A program made the translations under genes and the position numbers. Below the pieces are notes generated by a model. The model saw nothing but the letters and a program-made list of their open reading frames with translations, had not been told where the DNA came from and searched no databases. A DNA stretch of 10,741 nt from Euperipatoides rowelli. Taxonomy: Eukaryota; Onychophora; Udeonychophora; Euonychophora; Peripatopsidae. The stretch lies in assembly GCA_003024985.2 (NCBI GenBank), contig PXIH01S0001705.1; one strand, written 5' to 3'. This document shows positions 1-7,711 of the stretch, one piece after another (positions within the stretch are counted from its first letter, which is position 1; every line of letters begins with the position of its first letter).

Positions 1-1
1 A

Positions 2-106
2 AACCCTCAGCCTCATGGTTTGCCTACTGCCATTGCACAATGGTTCATGCTCATGAATCATGCCAAGCGGTATAGGTCGTCCTTTGTGACTGCTATGAGG
101 TTCTGA
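2..106 (+). other. Unidentified short open frame at window edge
   Basis: This frame is open from the left edge to a TGA at 104-106, about 34 codons, and enters the window already open. The composition is less AT-rich than the following DNA and the residues look protein-like (for example HGLPTAIAQWF, then HAKRYRSSF). The minus strand over the same bases also has a long open frame, so the strand is uncertain. It is followed by an A-rich stretch from about 120. It could be the 3' end of a retrotransposon or of an upstream exon. I do not recognise the family, and chance is possible at this length. Confidence 0.2.
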
Positions 107-1842
107 CTCCTGACTCCTCCTAAAAAACAAATTAAATTTATTCACTAAAGTTTCAATTCCTACAAATTAATAAATTGGCCAATAACTTGCCAATTTTACT
201 TATGTTAATTCACACATTTCATTTTCTAATCAATACTTGGGAAATATATTTTACATTTCATACAAATTAAATTCTGAAAGATCTAGGATTCAATAAACTT
301 TCACCAGATTATCTTAGAATTAAGATTTTCATTGTTAGATGCTTTACAAGATTCCTAGTCATATGTGAACAAAATATAAGGGAAGTTCTTACTGCTCCAA
401 AATCCCCAATGAGTCGCAATAAGATTCTACTTATTATTACAATTGAAAAACAACTTAGAATTGAATGAAATATTAGTCTGCAACTGGAGTCAGTCATCAG
501 TATTATTTTCATTGTTTATGGCATACAGTCAGGCAAGCTTGTTTCCATAGTGTTGAGTGCAAATTCTCAAAGGCTTTCAATCATCTGGTTGCAGAGACTA
601 CAGAGTAAGGCATTCTAGTGACTTAATAGTGATTTGGACATTGGTTATCTATGAACAAGCTTTGAGTAGTACGGTAAAAGTATAATCACCATTTTGTTGA
701 CTTACAATAATTGGTCATTTTGTGCTGACTAATCTAAATTGATCTCTCCGTGAATCACCGCCATCCATCATTGCCAGTGTATTTTCTCTAACGCTTATTG
801 CAGGCAATATTAATGAATCTGAAATAATAATGCTTATTGATTTTTTTTTTTAATTCTATCAGTTTTATTTTTTTGTTTACATTAGTAGTGATATGAATTA
901 GCTGAAAATTTAATTTGTTGCAACAATATAGGAAAGGTGTTGTTCTATCATTTTAGTGTCAATTATTCAATATAATCTTTTGATATTTACAAGTTTTATA
1001 GGCGAGAGAAATTCTAATTTAAAAAAGAAAATACTTTAAGATTAAATTTATAAAATTTTATTGAGTATAAACTCTAGGCCTATTGGTTTTTAATAGTACG
1101 GTACGGTAATATTTAATTTTGATTTGATCTAATTTTTAATTGCTTTCATTTTATTTATAAAAGCGATATGGTTTCTGCTATTTTAGGAAATAAAATAGTC
1201 TATATAGGAAGTTTTCTGCAACTCCTGTAATATAAACTATTTTATTTACTTAGTCGTCTTAATTTATATATTTAAATAAAACAAATTAATGTATAGCTAA
1301 CTAACTATATAAGTTTGCATATTGGCAAAATTTAAATTAAAAGGTTTATCATAGCCTGATAAAACAGTTGGATATGTTGTTGGTAAGTGCTATATATAAA
1401 ATTTGAAATTATTGAATGGTTAGAAATTTTGAAACATCATATTTATTACATATTTTTATACCTCTAACAAATTAGGGTTACCAGTAGCCTATTTTTGAGA
1501 TATCGGTGGGAAATTGTTAGCTCTAAGAGCTAAATAATGAATATCTAGTAGGACATTGATATCCAGTAGACAGTCAATTTTTCCATGCAGTGTTTTGTGT
1601 AGAAACAATAAGTCTGTTATCTGCCTCATTTTGAACATTGTTGAAGGTTATACATTCTACATTATGTAGAAATATTATGATTCAGTATTTACACTAAGAA
1701 GAGATATTCAAATGATGTTGGTAATGTTAATACAAATAATCATTAATAATTATGACAGAAATATTACAAAATACTAAGCTGGACTGATACTCTGGCTGAT
1801 CTTTTATTATACTGTACTATATTTTAGTCTCTGTTGTAATCA
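107..1842. other. AT-rich non-coding DNA, nothing recognised
   Basis: No convincing coding frame, RNA gene or transposon end is visible on either strand. The stretch has T- and A-runs (for example the T run at about 841-851) and short words such as TACGGTACGGTA near 1097-1108. A 67-codon minus-strand frame at 309-512 has no recognisable motif and looks like chance. If 2961-3060 is a genuine ANAPC4 exon, this DNA is probably part of the intron before it. Confidence 0.5.
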
Positions 1843-1853
1843 TCTAATATAAT

Positions 1854-1922
1854 AAAAGGCCAGTCATTCTGTCTCGCTTTTGGCAATCTTCAGTGAGCCA
1901 AAGATGTTTTTGACTGGCTTTT
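1854..1922. repeat. Inverted repeat, 13/12-base arms
   Basis: The left arm AAAAGGCCAGTCA (1854-1866) pairs with TGACTGGCTTTT (1911-1922), with one unpaired C. A smaller nested pair, CTTTTGGC near 1876-1883 and GCCAAAG near 1897-1903, lies inside, so the whole segment could fold as one long stem with a small terminal stem-loop. Confidence 0.65.
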
Positions 1923-1925
1923 AAA

Positions 1926-1971
1926 CTATTTTTTAAAAGATTTTGGGAACTAAAAATCTTTTAAAAAATAG
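1926..1971. repeat. Perfect 19-base inverted repeat
   Basis: The left arm at 1926-1944 (CTATTTTTTAAAAGATTTT) is the exact reverse complement of 1953-1971, with an 8-base loop at 1945-1952. The arms are A/T-rich, but 19 perfect pairs with a short loop are more than local composition makes likely. The repeat sits just after the preceding inverted repeat and just before the first tandem unit. Confidence 0.75.
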
Positions 1972-1972
1972 G

Positions 1973-2170
1973 GAGGTGGCAAGTAATAGGTGTGGGCTAG
2001 AAGCGTTTTTATTTTAATCCATCGTTTTTGATGGGCTTTTAATCTAGTTATTATAAATAAGAAACAGCTCTATCCTATAGTTACTTAGGGTGCAGCTATA
2101 ACCCTTATTATAGAAATTACAGTCATAATACACTCCAAGATCTCATATATTATGCACCTGAGATAGCACC
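1973..2170. repeat. Tandem repeat unit 1
   Basis: First copy of the unit. It runs from GAGGTGGCAA to GAGATAGCACC. From about 2060 to 2170 it is nearly identical to the second copy, including GAAACAGCTCTATCC and AAGATCTCATATATTATG. The first 60-80 bases are more diverged. The offset to the second copy is 241 bases over the conserved half and 238 at the left end. Confidence 0.8.
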
Positions 2171-2188
2171 GTATATCAGGTGCATAAT
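2149..2188. repeat. Perfect 13-base hairpin at end of unit 1
   Basis: ATTATGCACCTGA (2149-2161) is followed after 14 bases by its exact reverse complement at 2176-2188. Weaker pairing extends outward (CTCATAT at 2142-2148 against TTACGAG at 2189-2195). The second tandem unit keeps the left arm at about 2390-2402 but not the right arm, so the hairpin is specific to the junction after unit 1. Confidence 0.75.
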
Positions 2189-2210
2189 TTACGAGATTAA
2201 ACTAACAGGA

Positions 2211-2411
2211 GAGGTGGCAACCAATGGGAGAGGGTGGTGGGGAGAAGCATTTTTTTTAATCTGTCATTTTTGACTGGCTTTTAATTTAGTTATTATAATA
2301 AGAAACAGCTCTATCCTATAGTTACTTAGGGTGCAGCTATAACCCTTATTATAGAAATTACAGTCATAACACACTCCAAGATCTCATATATTATGCACCT
2401 GAGATAGCACC
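2211..2411. repeat. Tandem repeat unit 2
   Basis: Second copy of the unit, from GAGGTGGCAA to GAGATAGCACC. It differs from unit 1 by a few substitutions and small indels in the last 110 bases and by more in the first part. Its GACTGGCTTTTAAT (from about 2271) is closer to the motif at 1912 than to the unit-1 version near 2030. After 2411 the sequence diverges completely. Confidence 0.8.
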
Positions 2412-2960
2412 CTGTAATGAGTTTGTAATCATGGTTAATTAATGTTCTTTTTTTTTTTTAGAAATTGTTATTTTTGGCATTTTTCTAGTTTTAGTATCAA
2501 ACCCCAGAGATCATACAATTCTTAAGAAAATCTGGTGATTTTTGTAAGCTTTAGCAGTTTTAATTGCTTTTAATTTACCCATATGTTTTTAAATTGTTGC
2601 AATATCAGCACCTTGCTTCTTATAGAAGAAAACAGTTGGTCAATAACGGCCCGGTGCTGAGCCCTGTATACCCGACAATATAGGGTTAATTTTAGACATA
2701 CAGTAGTTAGTAGCATTGATATTTACTTTGAAAAGTCTTTAGGGTAAATAAATGTCTATTATATAAATAAGGAATATGAATAGATATAAGCCACACTTTC
2801 AAATAGAAATTGCAATTTTCTGATGACTGGTTAAATTAACGAAGGTTTTATCACCATCCTGTTAATTAGATTACCTATAAATTCATTCTCAAAGTACAAA
2901 TTATGATGTGTATTCCTGTGCTGATTTACATTTTTAATAATTTTATTATTATTATTGCAG
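2412..2960 (+). other. AT-rich DNA upstream of exon, ends in acceptor site
   Basis: No gene or mobile element is recognised here. The T-run at about 2448-2459 and the T/A-rich tract before 2957 are typical of intron DNA. The stretch ends in ATTATTATTATTATTGCAG, a plausible splice acceptor with AG at 2959-2960 directly before the ANAPC4-like exon. Confidence 0.6.
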
Positions 2961-3060
2961 GTACTCTTAAGAAGATTGTCATGGCAAGCTGTTTGGACTT
3001 TGACCCCAGATGAAGATGAAGCTCGAGTGGGATCGTTATCATGGAGACCAGATGGCAAGG
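2961..3060 (+). CDS. ANAPC4: ANAPC4-like exon, N-terminal WD40 part
   Basis: ANAPC4 is a scaffold subunit of the anaphase-promoting complex, the nuclear ubiquitin ligase that drives mitotic exit. Its N-terminal WD40 domain helps join the catalytic arm to the platform. The exon encodes 33 codons plus one base. Visible residues match the first repeat of the family: VLLRRLSWQAVWTL, an acidic linker PDEDEAR, then LSWRPDGK. The human protein has the equivalent VLLHRL, VW and LAWRPDGK in the same order and almost the same spacing. The acceptor is TTGCAG at 2955-2960 and the donor is G|GTAAAG at 3061; entry is phase 0 and exit phase 1. No stop interrupts the frame. The previous exon (start and W-SP-DLIALA-like region) and the next (LAVG-like region) were not found. 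The minus-strand frame over this exon is a shadow. Confidence 0.8.
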
Positions 3061-3637
3061 GTAAAGTTCATTAATTTTTTTTAAAAATTATAGTCTATGT
3101 AGTTAAATATTAAATAAATGAAATGCACGGGTCAAATTTAAGCATTTTCGACTGAAAAAGTATGTTTCTAGTAAATAATGACTAAGAGCAAAACCAATTA
3201 TATAGGCTCCTGGGAGCAATCGCTTTTGGTAACTACAGTAATTTATAGCATAAAGCCATTCAGGAATATATTCTACAATAGTAATTGTGTGATAACATTT
3301 TCAATATTATATATAGTAGTATAAATAACATTGTAGGCCTCTAGATCATGAATTAAATATAATTGCTAAAAGAAATCGTGATTAGAAAAAAAGTGAAAGC
3401 TGATGCGGCATTGTAGTTCTTTTTAAAAATCAATGCTAAAAAATAGCAAAAGTACAATATTTTAAGCATCAAAATCAAAATGATTTAAAGTGTCATTTTA
3501 TATACTGTACAATTTAAAATTTTTTAACACTATCCTACTTATATAGGCTATATTACCAATAGAAACTAGAATGTAAATGTGCTAAGTAGGAGAAATAATT
3601 TGCTTTTAAAATGTTGTATGTGCATTTTAGTGAAACA
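3061..3637 (+). other. AT-rich DNA, probable intron start
   Basis: This begins with the donor GTAAAG directly after the exon. The rest is AT-rich with no open frame, RNA gene or transposon terminus that I recognise. Confidence 0.55.
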
Positions 3638-3815
3638 GGGCCCGTTCGAGAATAGGTTCAGAACTGGTTCTGAACTAAGTAGAACAAGTTCTGGCCGTTC
3701 AAGAAGTCTTGTTCTTGGTGTCTGAGAAGTTCTGATAACTTGTAAATGGGTTCTCGGAACTAGGTTCTCAAGGTTCTGATAAAAGCAGTAACCGAGCAGA
3801 ACTTTAAAATGGCGG
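3638..3815. repeat. GTTCT/AGAAC-rich palindromic block
   Basis: The block starts with GGGCCCGTTCGAGAATAGG and holds about eight GTTCT-type words in 170 bases. A perfect palindrome, GTTCAGAAC-TG-GTTCTGAAC, lies at 3656-3675. AGAACAAGTTCT at about 3681-3692 is a second one with a two-base centre, and CCGTTC recurs near 3695. It ends at TTTAAAATGGCGGCACCC. The GC content is clearly higher than its surroundings. GGGCC-starting ends followed by GGCGG-type words occur in PIF/Harbinger-like DNA transposons, so this may be one transposon end. No matching right end is seen. Confidence 0.4.
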
Positions 3816-4071
3816 CACCCATAAGATATGAAAATTTAAAATAAATGGCGAATTCTTAATTTTTGTAGCNTTGAAAATTAGATTTACAATAAAATTTAAT
3901 AAGATTCATTAATTATTTTTATTTTTCAAGATTATTTATTTTTATTTTTCAATTTGGACCAAGAAGAACGTACTTTGAAACAATCGCGGAGTAAAAATAA
4001 AATAAAATCATCCATGGTCAACTGGTCATAATGCATATTCAGTATATGGCACTCAATACATTGTTTATAGT
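3816..4071. other. AT-rich DNA with one ambiguous base
   Basis: No feature is recognised. Base 3870 is N in the assembly. The last eight bases (4064-4071, TTTATAGT) abut the hAT-like terminus and would be the left copy of an 8-base target duplication, but no second copy could be placed. Confidence 0.5.
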
Positions 4072-4768
4072 CAGTGCCGGATTACCCATAAAGCTGAGAA
4101 GGCTTGAGCCTATGGGCCCCCTCAGACTAGAGGCCCCACATCGTTTTATTTTTTTTTTGTCCATTGACAACAATATATTTTTTTTCAGTGTAGAAAATTT
4201 TTCCTAAGTAAAAATTATTTCCTGATGAAAATTCGAATTTTTATCTAAGTTAAAATAGTAAAACCATTTTTATTAACATTATTTATTTTTTAATAGAGAC
4301 AAAAAAATCCACCATAAAAAGGACAAAAGTAAAAGTTTGCTTATTTTTATTTGTATAAAAGAAATATTACAGGTTTGATTTCTTAATGTGGCAATAGCAT
4401 TTAGAATATACTGTATTTAACAATGCCTTGTTCTGTATCTGAAGGAGGAAGATCTTTTTCAAAACTTGCATGTATAAAAAATGAAAAGAGATCAACAGTG
4501 ACACCAGAGTCACTAAATGCTTTATGTTTAATTTGTACTGAGCATGAATTTGCTAAAAACATTGACTTTTCAGAATTAATAAATAAATTTGCAGCTGGAA
4601 AAGTAAGAACAGTAAATTTATAAATATTGTATTTGTTTATGTTTATATAATAAGAAAAATAAAATATGTACCTATTAAAGTAATATGTAATTGTTTTCTA
4701 GTATTATTTTAATGTGGTTTTAAAAGGGACCCGAAAAGTAATTAGCCTACAGGCCCCAAAGTGTGAAT
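4072..4768 (+). mobile_element. hAT DNA transposon remnant
   Basis: The left end CAGTGCCGGATTACCC is typical of hAT termini of the kind that begin CAG-G-CGGATTA. It is followed by AGCCTATGGGCCCC (4107-4120). Near the right boundary AGCCTACAGGCCCC (4743-4756) recurs, which is the usual subterminal motif, then GTGTGAATTA where a TAATCCGGCACTG-like end would be expected. The terminal bases on the right are therefore mutated or lost, and the boundary is approximate. Between the ends is the last part of a transposase gene. At about 700 bases the element is far shorter than a full autonomous hAT and cannot encode a complete transposase. Confidence 0.7.
4405..4623 (+). pseudogene. hAT transposase C-terminal dimerization fragment
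   Basis: About 72 codons are open from after a TAG (4402-4404) to the TAA at 4621-4623. The visible order of motifs is that of the hAT C-terminal dimerization region in ZMYM1-like transposases: ILYLTMP, then EGGRSFSKLACIKNEKRST (family: AERSFSKLK.IK..LRS), then LNALCLICTEHEFAKNIDF, and the terminal INKFAAGKVRTVNL. The family places hydrophobic helices here that pair two transposase monomers around the transposon ends. The usual A-E before R in the RSF motif is G-G here. The BED zinc finger and catalytic core are absent, so this cannot act as a transposase. The in-frame ATG at 4423 is internal to the domain and not a natural start. Retention of the intact tail suggests internal deletion of the element. 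Confidence 0.8.
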
Positions 4769-5149
4769 TATTTTTTGGGATTTTTCAAGTGATTCTGAAA
4801 TTTTGACTTTAAGGTGGTCTAAAACATTTAGGAATAAACTTATATTTTTTTAAAATTAAAATTTAATGCAGATTTTAAAAATCAAAACAAAAAAAAAATC
4901 TAGCTCAAATGAGAGAGACACAGTAGGGCTATATGTGCCAAAATCGAGTACGGCCTATTTTATCTCCGATATTACAGAAAAAAATTAATAAATTTTTTTT
5001 TTTTTGTTGTTTATGGTTATGGTTATTTTTGATAAAAGTTTTGGATTCTCATAAAATTTATTAAAAAAATGACATATTGTATTCATTTTAACCTCTTATA
5101 AAACCGAATATATGAATTTCGGCAAATATTTTGGTATTCTATAAAAGAC
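4769..5149. other. AT-rich DNA, nothing recognised
   Basis: Poly-A and poly-T tracts dominate (for example a T run at about 4993-5004). No coding similarity is visible. The integrase remnant fades out at its right-hand edge near 5150, and the missing remainder of integrase and any LTR of that element are not found here. Confidence 0.5.
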
Positions 5150-5192
5150 CATGTTGCTTATATCAACAACCTAGTGACACCGGCCCGATCGA

Positions 5193-5806
5193 TTAGCGTG
5201 TGTATATTGTTTCCATGTTATCTTTGGCTATTATATGCGCTTCTTGGCTTGGCAGTGGGCTAGCAAAGGTCATTTGTGAGAAATGGTCTGTATATGTGAT
5301 TATAAATTAATCAATATAATCAATATTTATTTCTCCTTTGTGTGGTTGAGAATGGGCCTAAAATATCGATGCTGACCTTTGACATGCAAGGGGGGGGGGG
5401 GGGCTCGATAGCCTGTATAGGAGCTTTTACTCTGCCTCTGTGCCTGCGCTGACATTTATCACAGCTATTTATATAATTTCTTATATCTAAAAATATTATG
5501 TCCCAAGTAAAGTTTCTTTTAATTTTATATAAGGTTTTGTCAAGTGAAAAGTGTCCCCCAACGATACTATCATGGTAAAATACAAAACATCCGGTATGAA
5601 GGATGCTGGGACAACTGTTCTGTAAGCTGAGAAGTTCGATTTTCATCAAGGATAAATTTATCATTATCTGATTTTCCTTCTTTAATTTTATTAATTAAAT
5701 TATTGCAGTAGTCGTCTTTTTGTTGTTCTTGCTGCATTAGATCGATTGTTATTGGTCTTTTTGTGGTTTCCATTGTGCATGTGGTGATCTCCTCCTCAGC
5801 GTGATT
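5193..5806 (-). pseudogene. pol: Integrase remnant: linker, HHCC zinc finger, partial core
   Basis: Integrase inserts the element DNA into the genome. After RNase H comes a charged linker (5570-5806), then a frame change near 5575-5640. The zinc-binding domain is in the next frame: YHDSIVGGH, then CDKC (H residues at 5572-5574 and 5551-5553; CX2C ending at 5452). EPPPPPC follows, coded by 14 C bases, then VSIDILGPF, whose D (5365-5367) is the first catalytic acid of the D-D-E core. The frame stops at 5320. A further 26-codon piece at 5193-5273, in another frame, reads ASPLPSQEAHIIAK then YTR, which fits the core between the first and second catalytic acids. The second D, the E and the C-terminal domain are not recognisable, so the copy is truncated or decayed there. 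Confidence 0.85.
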
Positions 5807-6277
5807 TCGTGAGAGCATGTCAGCAAAGCTATTTAACCTGCCGGGTATGTGTTCAAAATGGATGTCATTTTGTTGCATACTAATCATCCATCTCACCACT
5901 CTTAGAGTTTGCGTCCTTTAATTCTATTAAATAAATTAATGGTTTATGATCCGTTAGAAGTATTATTTTATTCCCATACGTCATGTGCATGAAGTGGTCT
6001 AATGCGAACATGATGGTGAGTGCTGCTCGCTCTATGACAGTGTAATTACGTTCGGCTTTGTTTAGCCTACGGCTGCCATATGTTATGGGTGGAATTCACC
6101 ATTTTCGTTTTCTTGCTCCAGTACCGCTCCTAGAGACGTGAGTGAAGCATCGGTTTTTATAATGAAAGGTTTGTCGTACCTTAGGAAGGTCATTAGGGGG
6201 TCTGAAATTAATTTTTGTTTTAATGTCTGGAAGGCTACTTCCGCGTCATCATTCCAGGTGACTTGTGTTTCTTTTCT
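5807..6277 (-). pseudogene. pol: RNase H remnant
   Basis: RNase H removes the RNA strand during reverse transcription. The first catalytic region DASL is at about 6141-6151, followed by LGAVLEQ. The frame hits a stop near 6083-6085, continues in the next frame as YGSRRLNKAERNY, and includes TDHKPLIYL at about 5926-5954. After another shift near 5900-5925 it ends with VRWMISMQQ, then HIPGRLNSFADMLSR (5807-5851), the usual end of the Ty3/gypsy RNase H domain. Three frames over 470 bases show that it is not functional. Confidence 0.85.
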
Positions 6278-6996
6278 TTAATAATTCATAAAGGGGGGGG
6301 CGTCTATTTCGGTGAAGTTTGTTATGAATTTTCGGTATAAGTTTAGGCTACCAAGAAAGCTCCTCACTCCCTTTACTGTTGCTGGTCGTGCTAGTTTTTG
6401 TATAGCTGCAACACTGTTTTCTACTGGTCGGAAGCCATTTTTATCGACCATATGCCCTAAGTATTTTATTGATTCCCTAAATAAATTGCATTTAGAAGTT
6501 TTAACAGCTAGGTTAACCTTCTCTAAGGCTGTAAAGACTTCTAACATTTTTAAATGCTCCTCTACGTTAGGTGAGTGTATAATTATGTCGTCTAGGTAGA
6601 CGAAGACGTATCCCTTAAGTATTATGTCATGTAGGCATTCTACCATTATTTTTTGAAAAATCGCCGTGGATGTTAAGCATCCTTGACAAAGGCGGGTGAA
6701 TGTGAATTTTGCGAACGGTACACTAAATGCAAATTTCTTTTGGGCCTCTTCTGTCAATGCCGTTATTTAGGTCGAGGCTGCTGAATCTATGCGTGCCTCC
6801 TAGGTTCTAGAGAATATCTTCTATGCACATGATCGGGTATTACTCATTTATGATTTGTTTATTAATTTTTTGGAGGTCTAGGACTATCCTGAGAATATTA
6901 AGGGCTGTGTACCTTTTTTATGATATTGGCCATTTCTAATTTGTCTAGTTGAAAACGTAGCGGTTCGTATAGGCTATGAGGGATATGGTACAGTCT
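6278..6996 (-). pseudogene. pol: Reverse transcriptase remnant (YLDD)
   Basis: Reverse transcriptase copies element RNA to DNA inside the particle. Three pieces in three frames follow each other. 6898-6996 is the N-terminal part (RLYHIPHSLYEPLRF, then LEMANIIKK). 6759-6890 holds RIVLDLQKIN, YPIMCIEDIL and LDLNNG; the motif A aspartate is at 6771-6773, and two stops interrupt this piece. 6278-6757 holds FTRLCQGCLTSTAIFQ, the catalytic YVFVYLDDII (YLDD at 6587-6598), and the thumb region KYLGHMV and RSFLGSLNLYRKFI. A few residues are missing just after motif A, and more are missing between the first two pieces. The last piece ends at TAA 6278-6280 just after an 8-base C run (minus strand) that throws the frame. 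The plus-strand frame at 6312-6599 is its shadow. Confidence 0.92.
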
Positions 6997-7170
6997 TTTC
7001 CTTTAGGCGGGCAGTATCATCCCCCTTTTCGATTGTAATATTGTTGCCGTACCTTTCTGTATTGTTATTCTTACACTTCTCTACTGGATTAATTTGGCTC
7101 AAGATCTTCCATAGATTAAATGTAATGAACTCAGGCGGGTATAGAGGCAGGTCAAGGTAACGTTTTTTCG

Positions 7171-7368
7171 TTATTTGATGCGTTTTTTTGCCTGCGTGTT
7201 AAGTTCTGAATTTGCTGGTTTAGGTTTATTATTTTTCTTTTTGTTGGCAGTTTTCCATTTTGGTTCATTTTTATTTTGTTTGGGATGGGCCTTTAGTCCT
7301 TCGTCCTCAGATAACTTAAAATCAAGTGGTCCAGTTTGCCTATCGAGAGTACGAACCCCAACACTCAC
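7171..7368 (-). pseudogene. Lysine-rich stretch between zinc knuckle and RT
   Basis: This 65-codon frame has about a dozen lysines plus many asparagines and prolines (for example KWKTANKKKNNKPKP). Protease is normally encoded in this part of a Ty3/gypsy element, but no DTG/DSG active site and no flap-like motif is seen here or in the 170 bases before the reverse transcriptase. It is probably a gag-to-protease linker with most of the protease deleted. It could equally be an AT-rich chance frame; its position in the element is the main support. Confidence 0.4.
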
Positions 7369-7373
7369 CGATC

Positions 7374-7598
7374 CTAGGAGTGTAGGGCACTGGGGTTTGA
7401 CATAGCAGTACCATCAAGTCTGCTAGGAGTTATAGCCCCGTGCTTTGGCTTCTTATTGCAATATCGCTCGATATGGCCTGTGCCTTTGCAAAAGTTACAT
7501 ACCAACTGTCTCCTGTTCCTTTCCCTCTCTAAACTGTCTTTATTTTGTTGAGTCAGTTCAGCGAAAGCTACTTTATAATTCTTTGAGTTGTTTTGCAA
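7374..7598 (-). pseudogene. gag: Nucleocapsid fragment with CCHC zinc knuckle
   Basis: Residues 34-47 of this 74-codon frame read CNFCKGTGHIERYC, an intact C-X2-C-X4-H-X4-C zinc knuckle (7458-7499) of the type that binds retroelement RNA in gag nucleocapsid. A basic stretch, RERNRRQ, precedes it and KKPK follows. The frame lies between the capsid-like piece and the lysine-rich piece, where nucleocapsid is expected, and is shifted relative to both. The plus-strand frame over it is a shadow. Confidence 0.85.
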
Positions 7599-7711
7599 AC
7601 GTTGACTCGTTATTAGGGACTACAGTTACACTACTAATCGTTTAATTTTAATTCCATCTCTTCTATATAGTCAATGCTTTCTTTTAACATTATGGTTCCC
7701 CTTCTAATTAG

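Larger units (their letters stand above)
1843..2411. repeat. Complex repeat block with hairpins and tandem units
   Basis: The block opens with TCTAATATAATAAAAGGCC after an A at 1842. It then carries three inverted repeats and two tandem copies of a unit of about 200 bases (1973-2170 and 2211-2411). The motif GACTGGCTTTTAA, or a close variant, occurs three times, near 1912, 2030 and 2271. Stem-loops, tandem units and no open frame suggest a non-autonomous mobile element. A Helitron-like element is one possibility because of the A|TC start and the TATAAAAGGC-like opening. A CTAA at 2202-2205 lies after the 2149-2188 hairpin but is followed by C, not T, so no clean Helitron 3' end is seen. Confidence 0.5.

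Noticed and set aside
309-512. 67-codon minus-strand frame with hydrophobic stretch
   Set aside because: No recognisable motif, no neighbouring exon and AT-rich codons; a frame of this length can occur by chance in the window.
1843-2411. CRISPR array
   Set aside because: Only two long imperfect units in a eukaryotic context, with no short regular repeats and spacers.
2831-3058. 75-codon minus-strand frame
   Set aside because: It overlaps the ANAPC4-like exon and is its shadow; it runs into AT-rich intron without motifs.
3655-3760. Heat-shock or steroid-receptor response element
   Set aside because: The TTC/GAA and AGAAC/GTTCT half-sites have one- or two-base spacing, not the two-base (heat shock) or three-base (steroid receptor) spacing these sites require.
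6312-6599. 95-codon plus-strand frame
   Set aside because: It lies fully opposite the reverse transcriptase piece, whose motifs (YLDD, FTRL..G) are clear; the plus frame has no motif.
7175-7645. Plus-strand frames at 7175-7405 and 7445-7645
   Set aside because: Shadows of the lysine-rich and zinc-knuckle frames; the phenylalanine/leucine-rich translation of the first is the complement of lysine codons.
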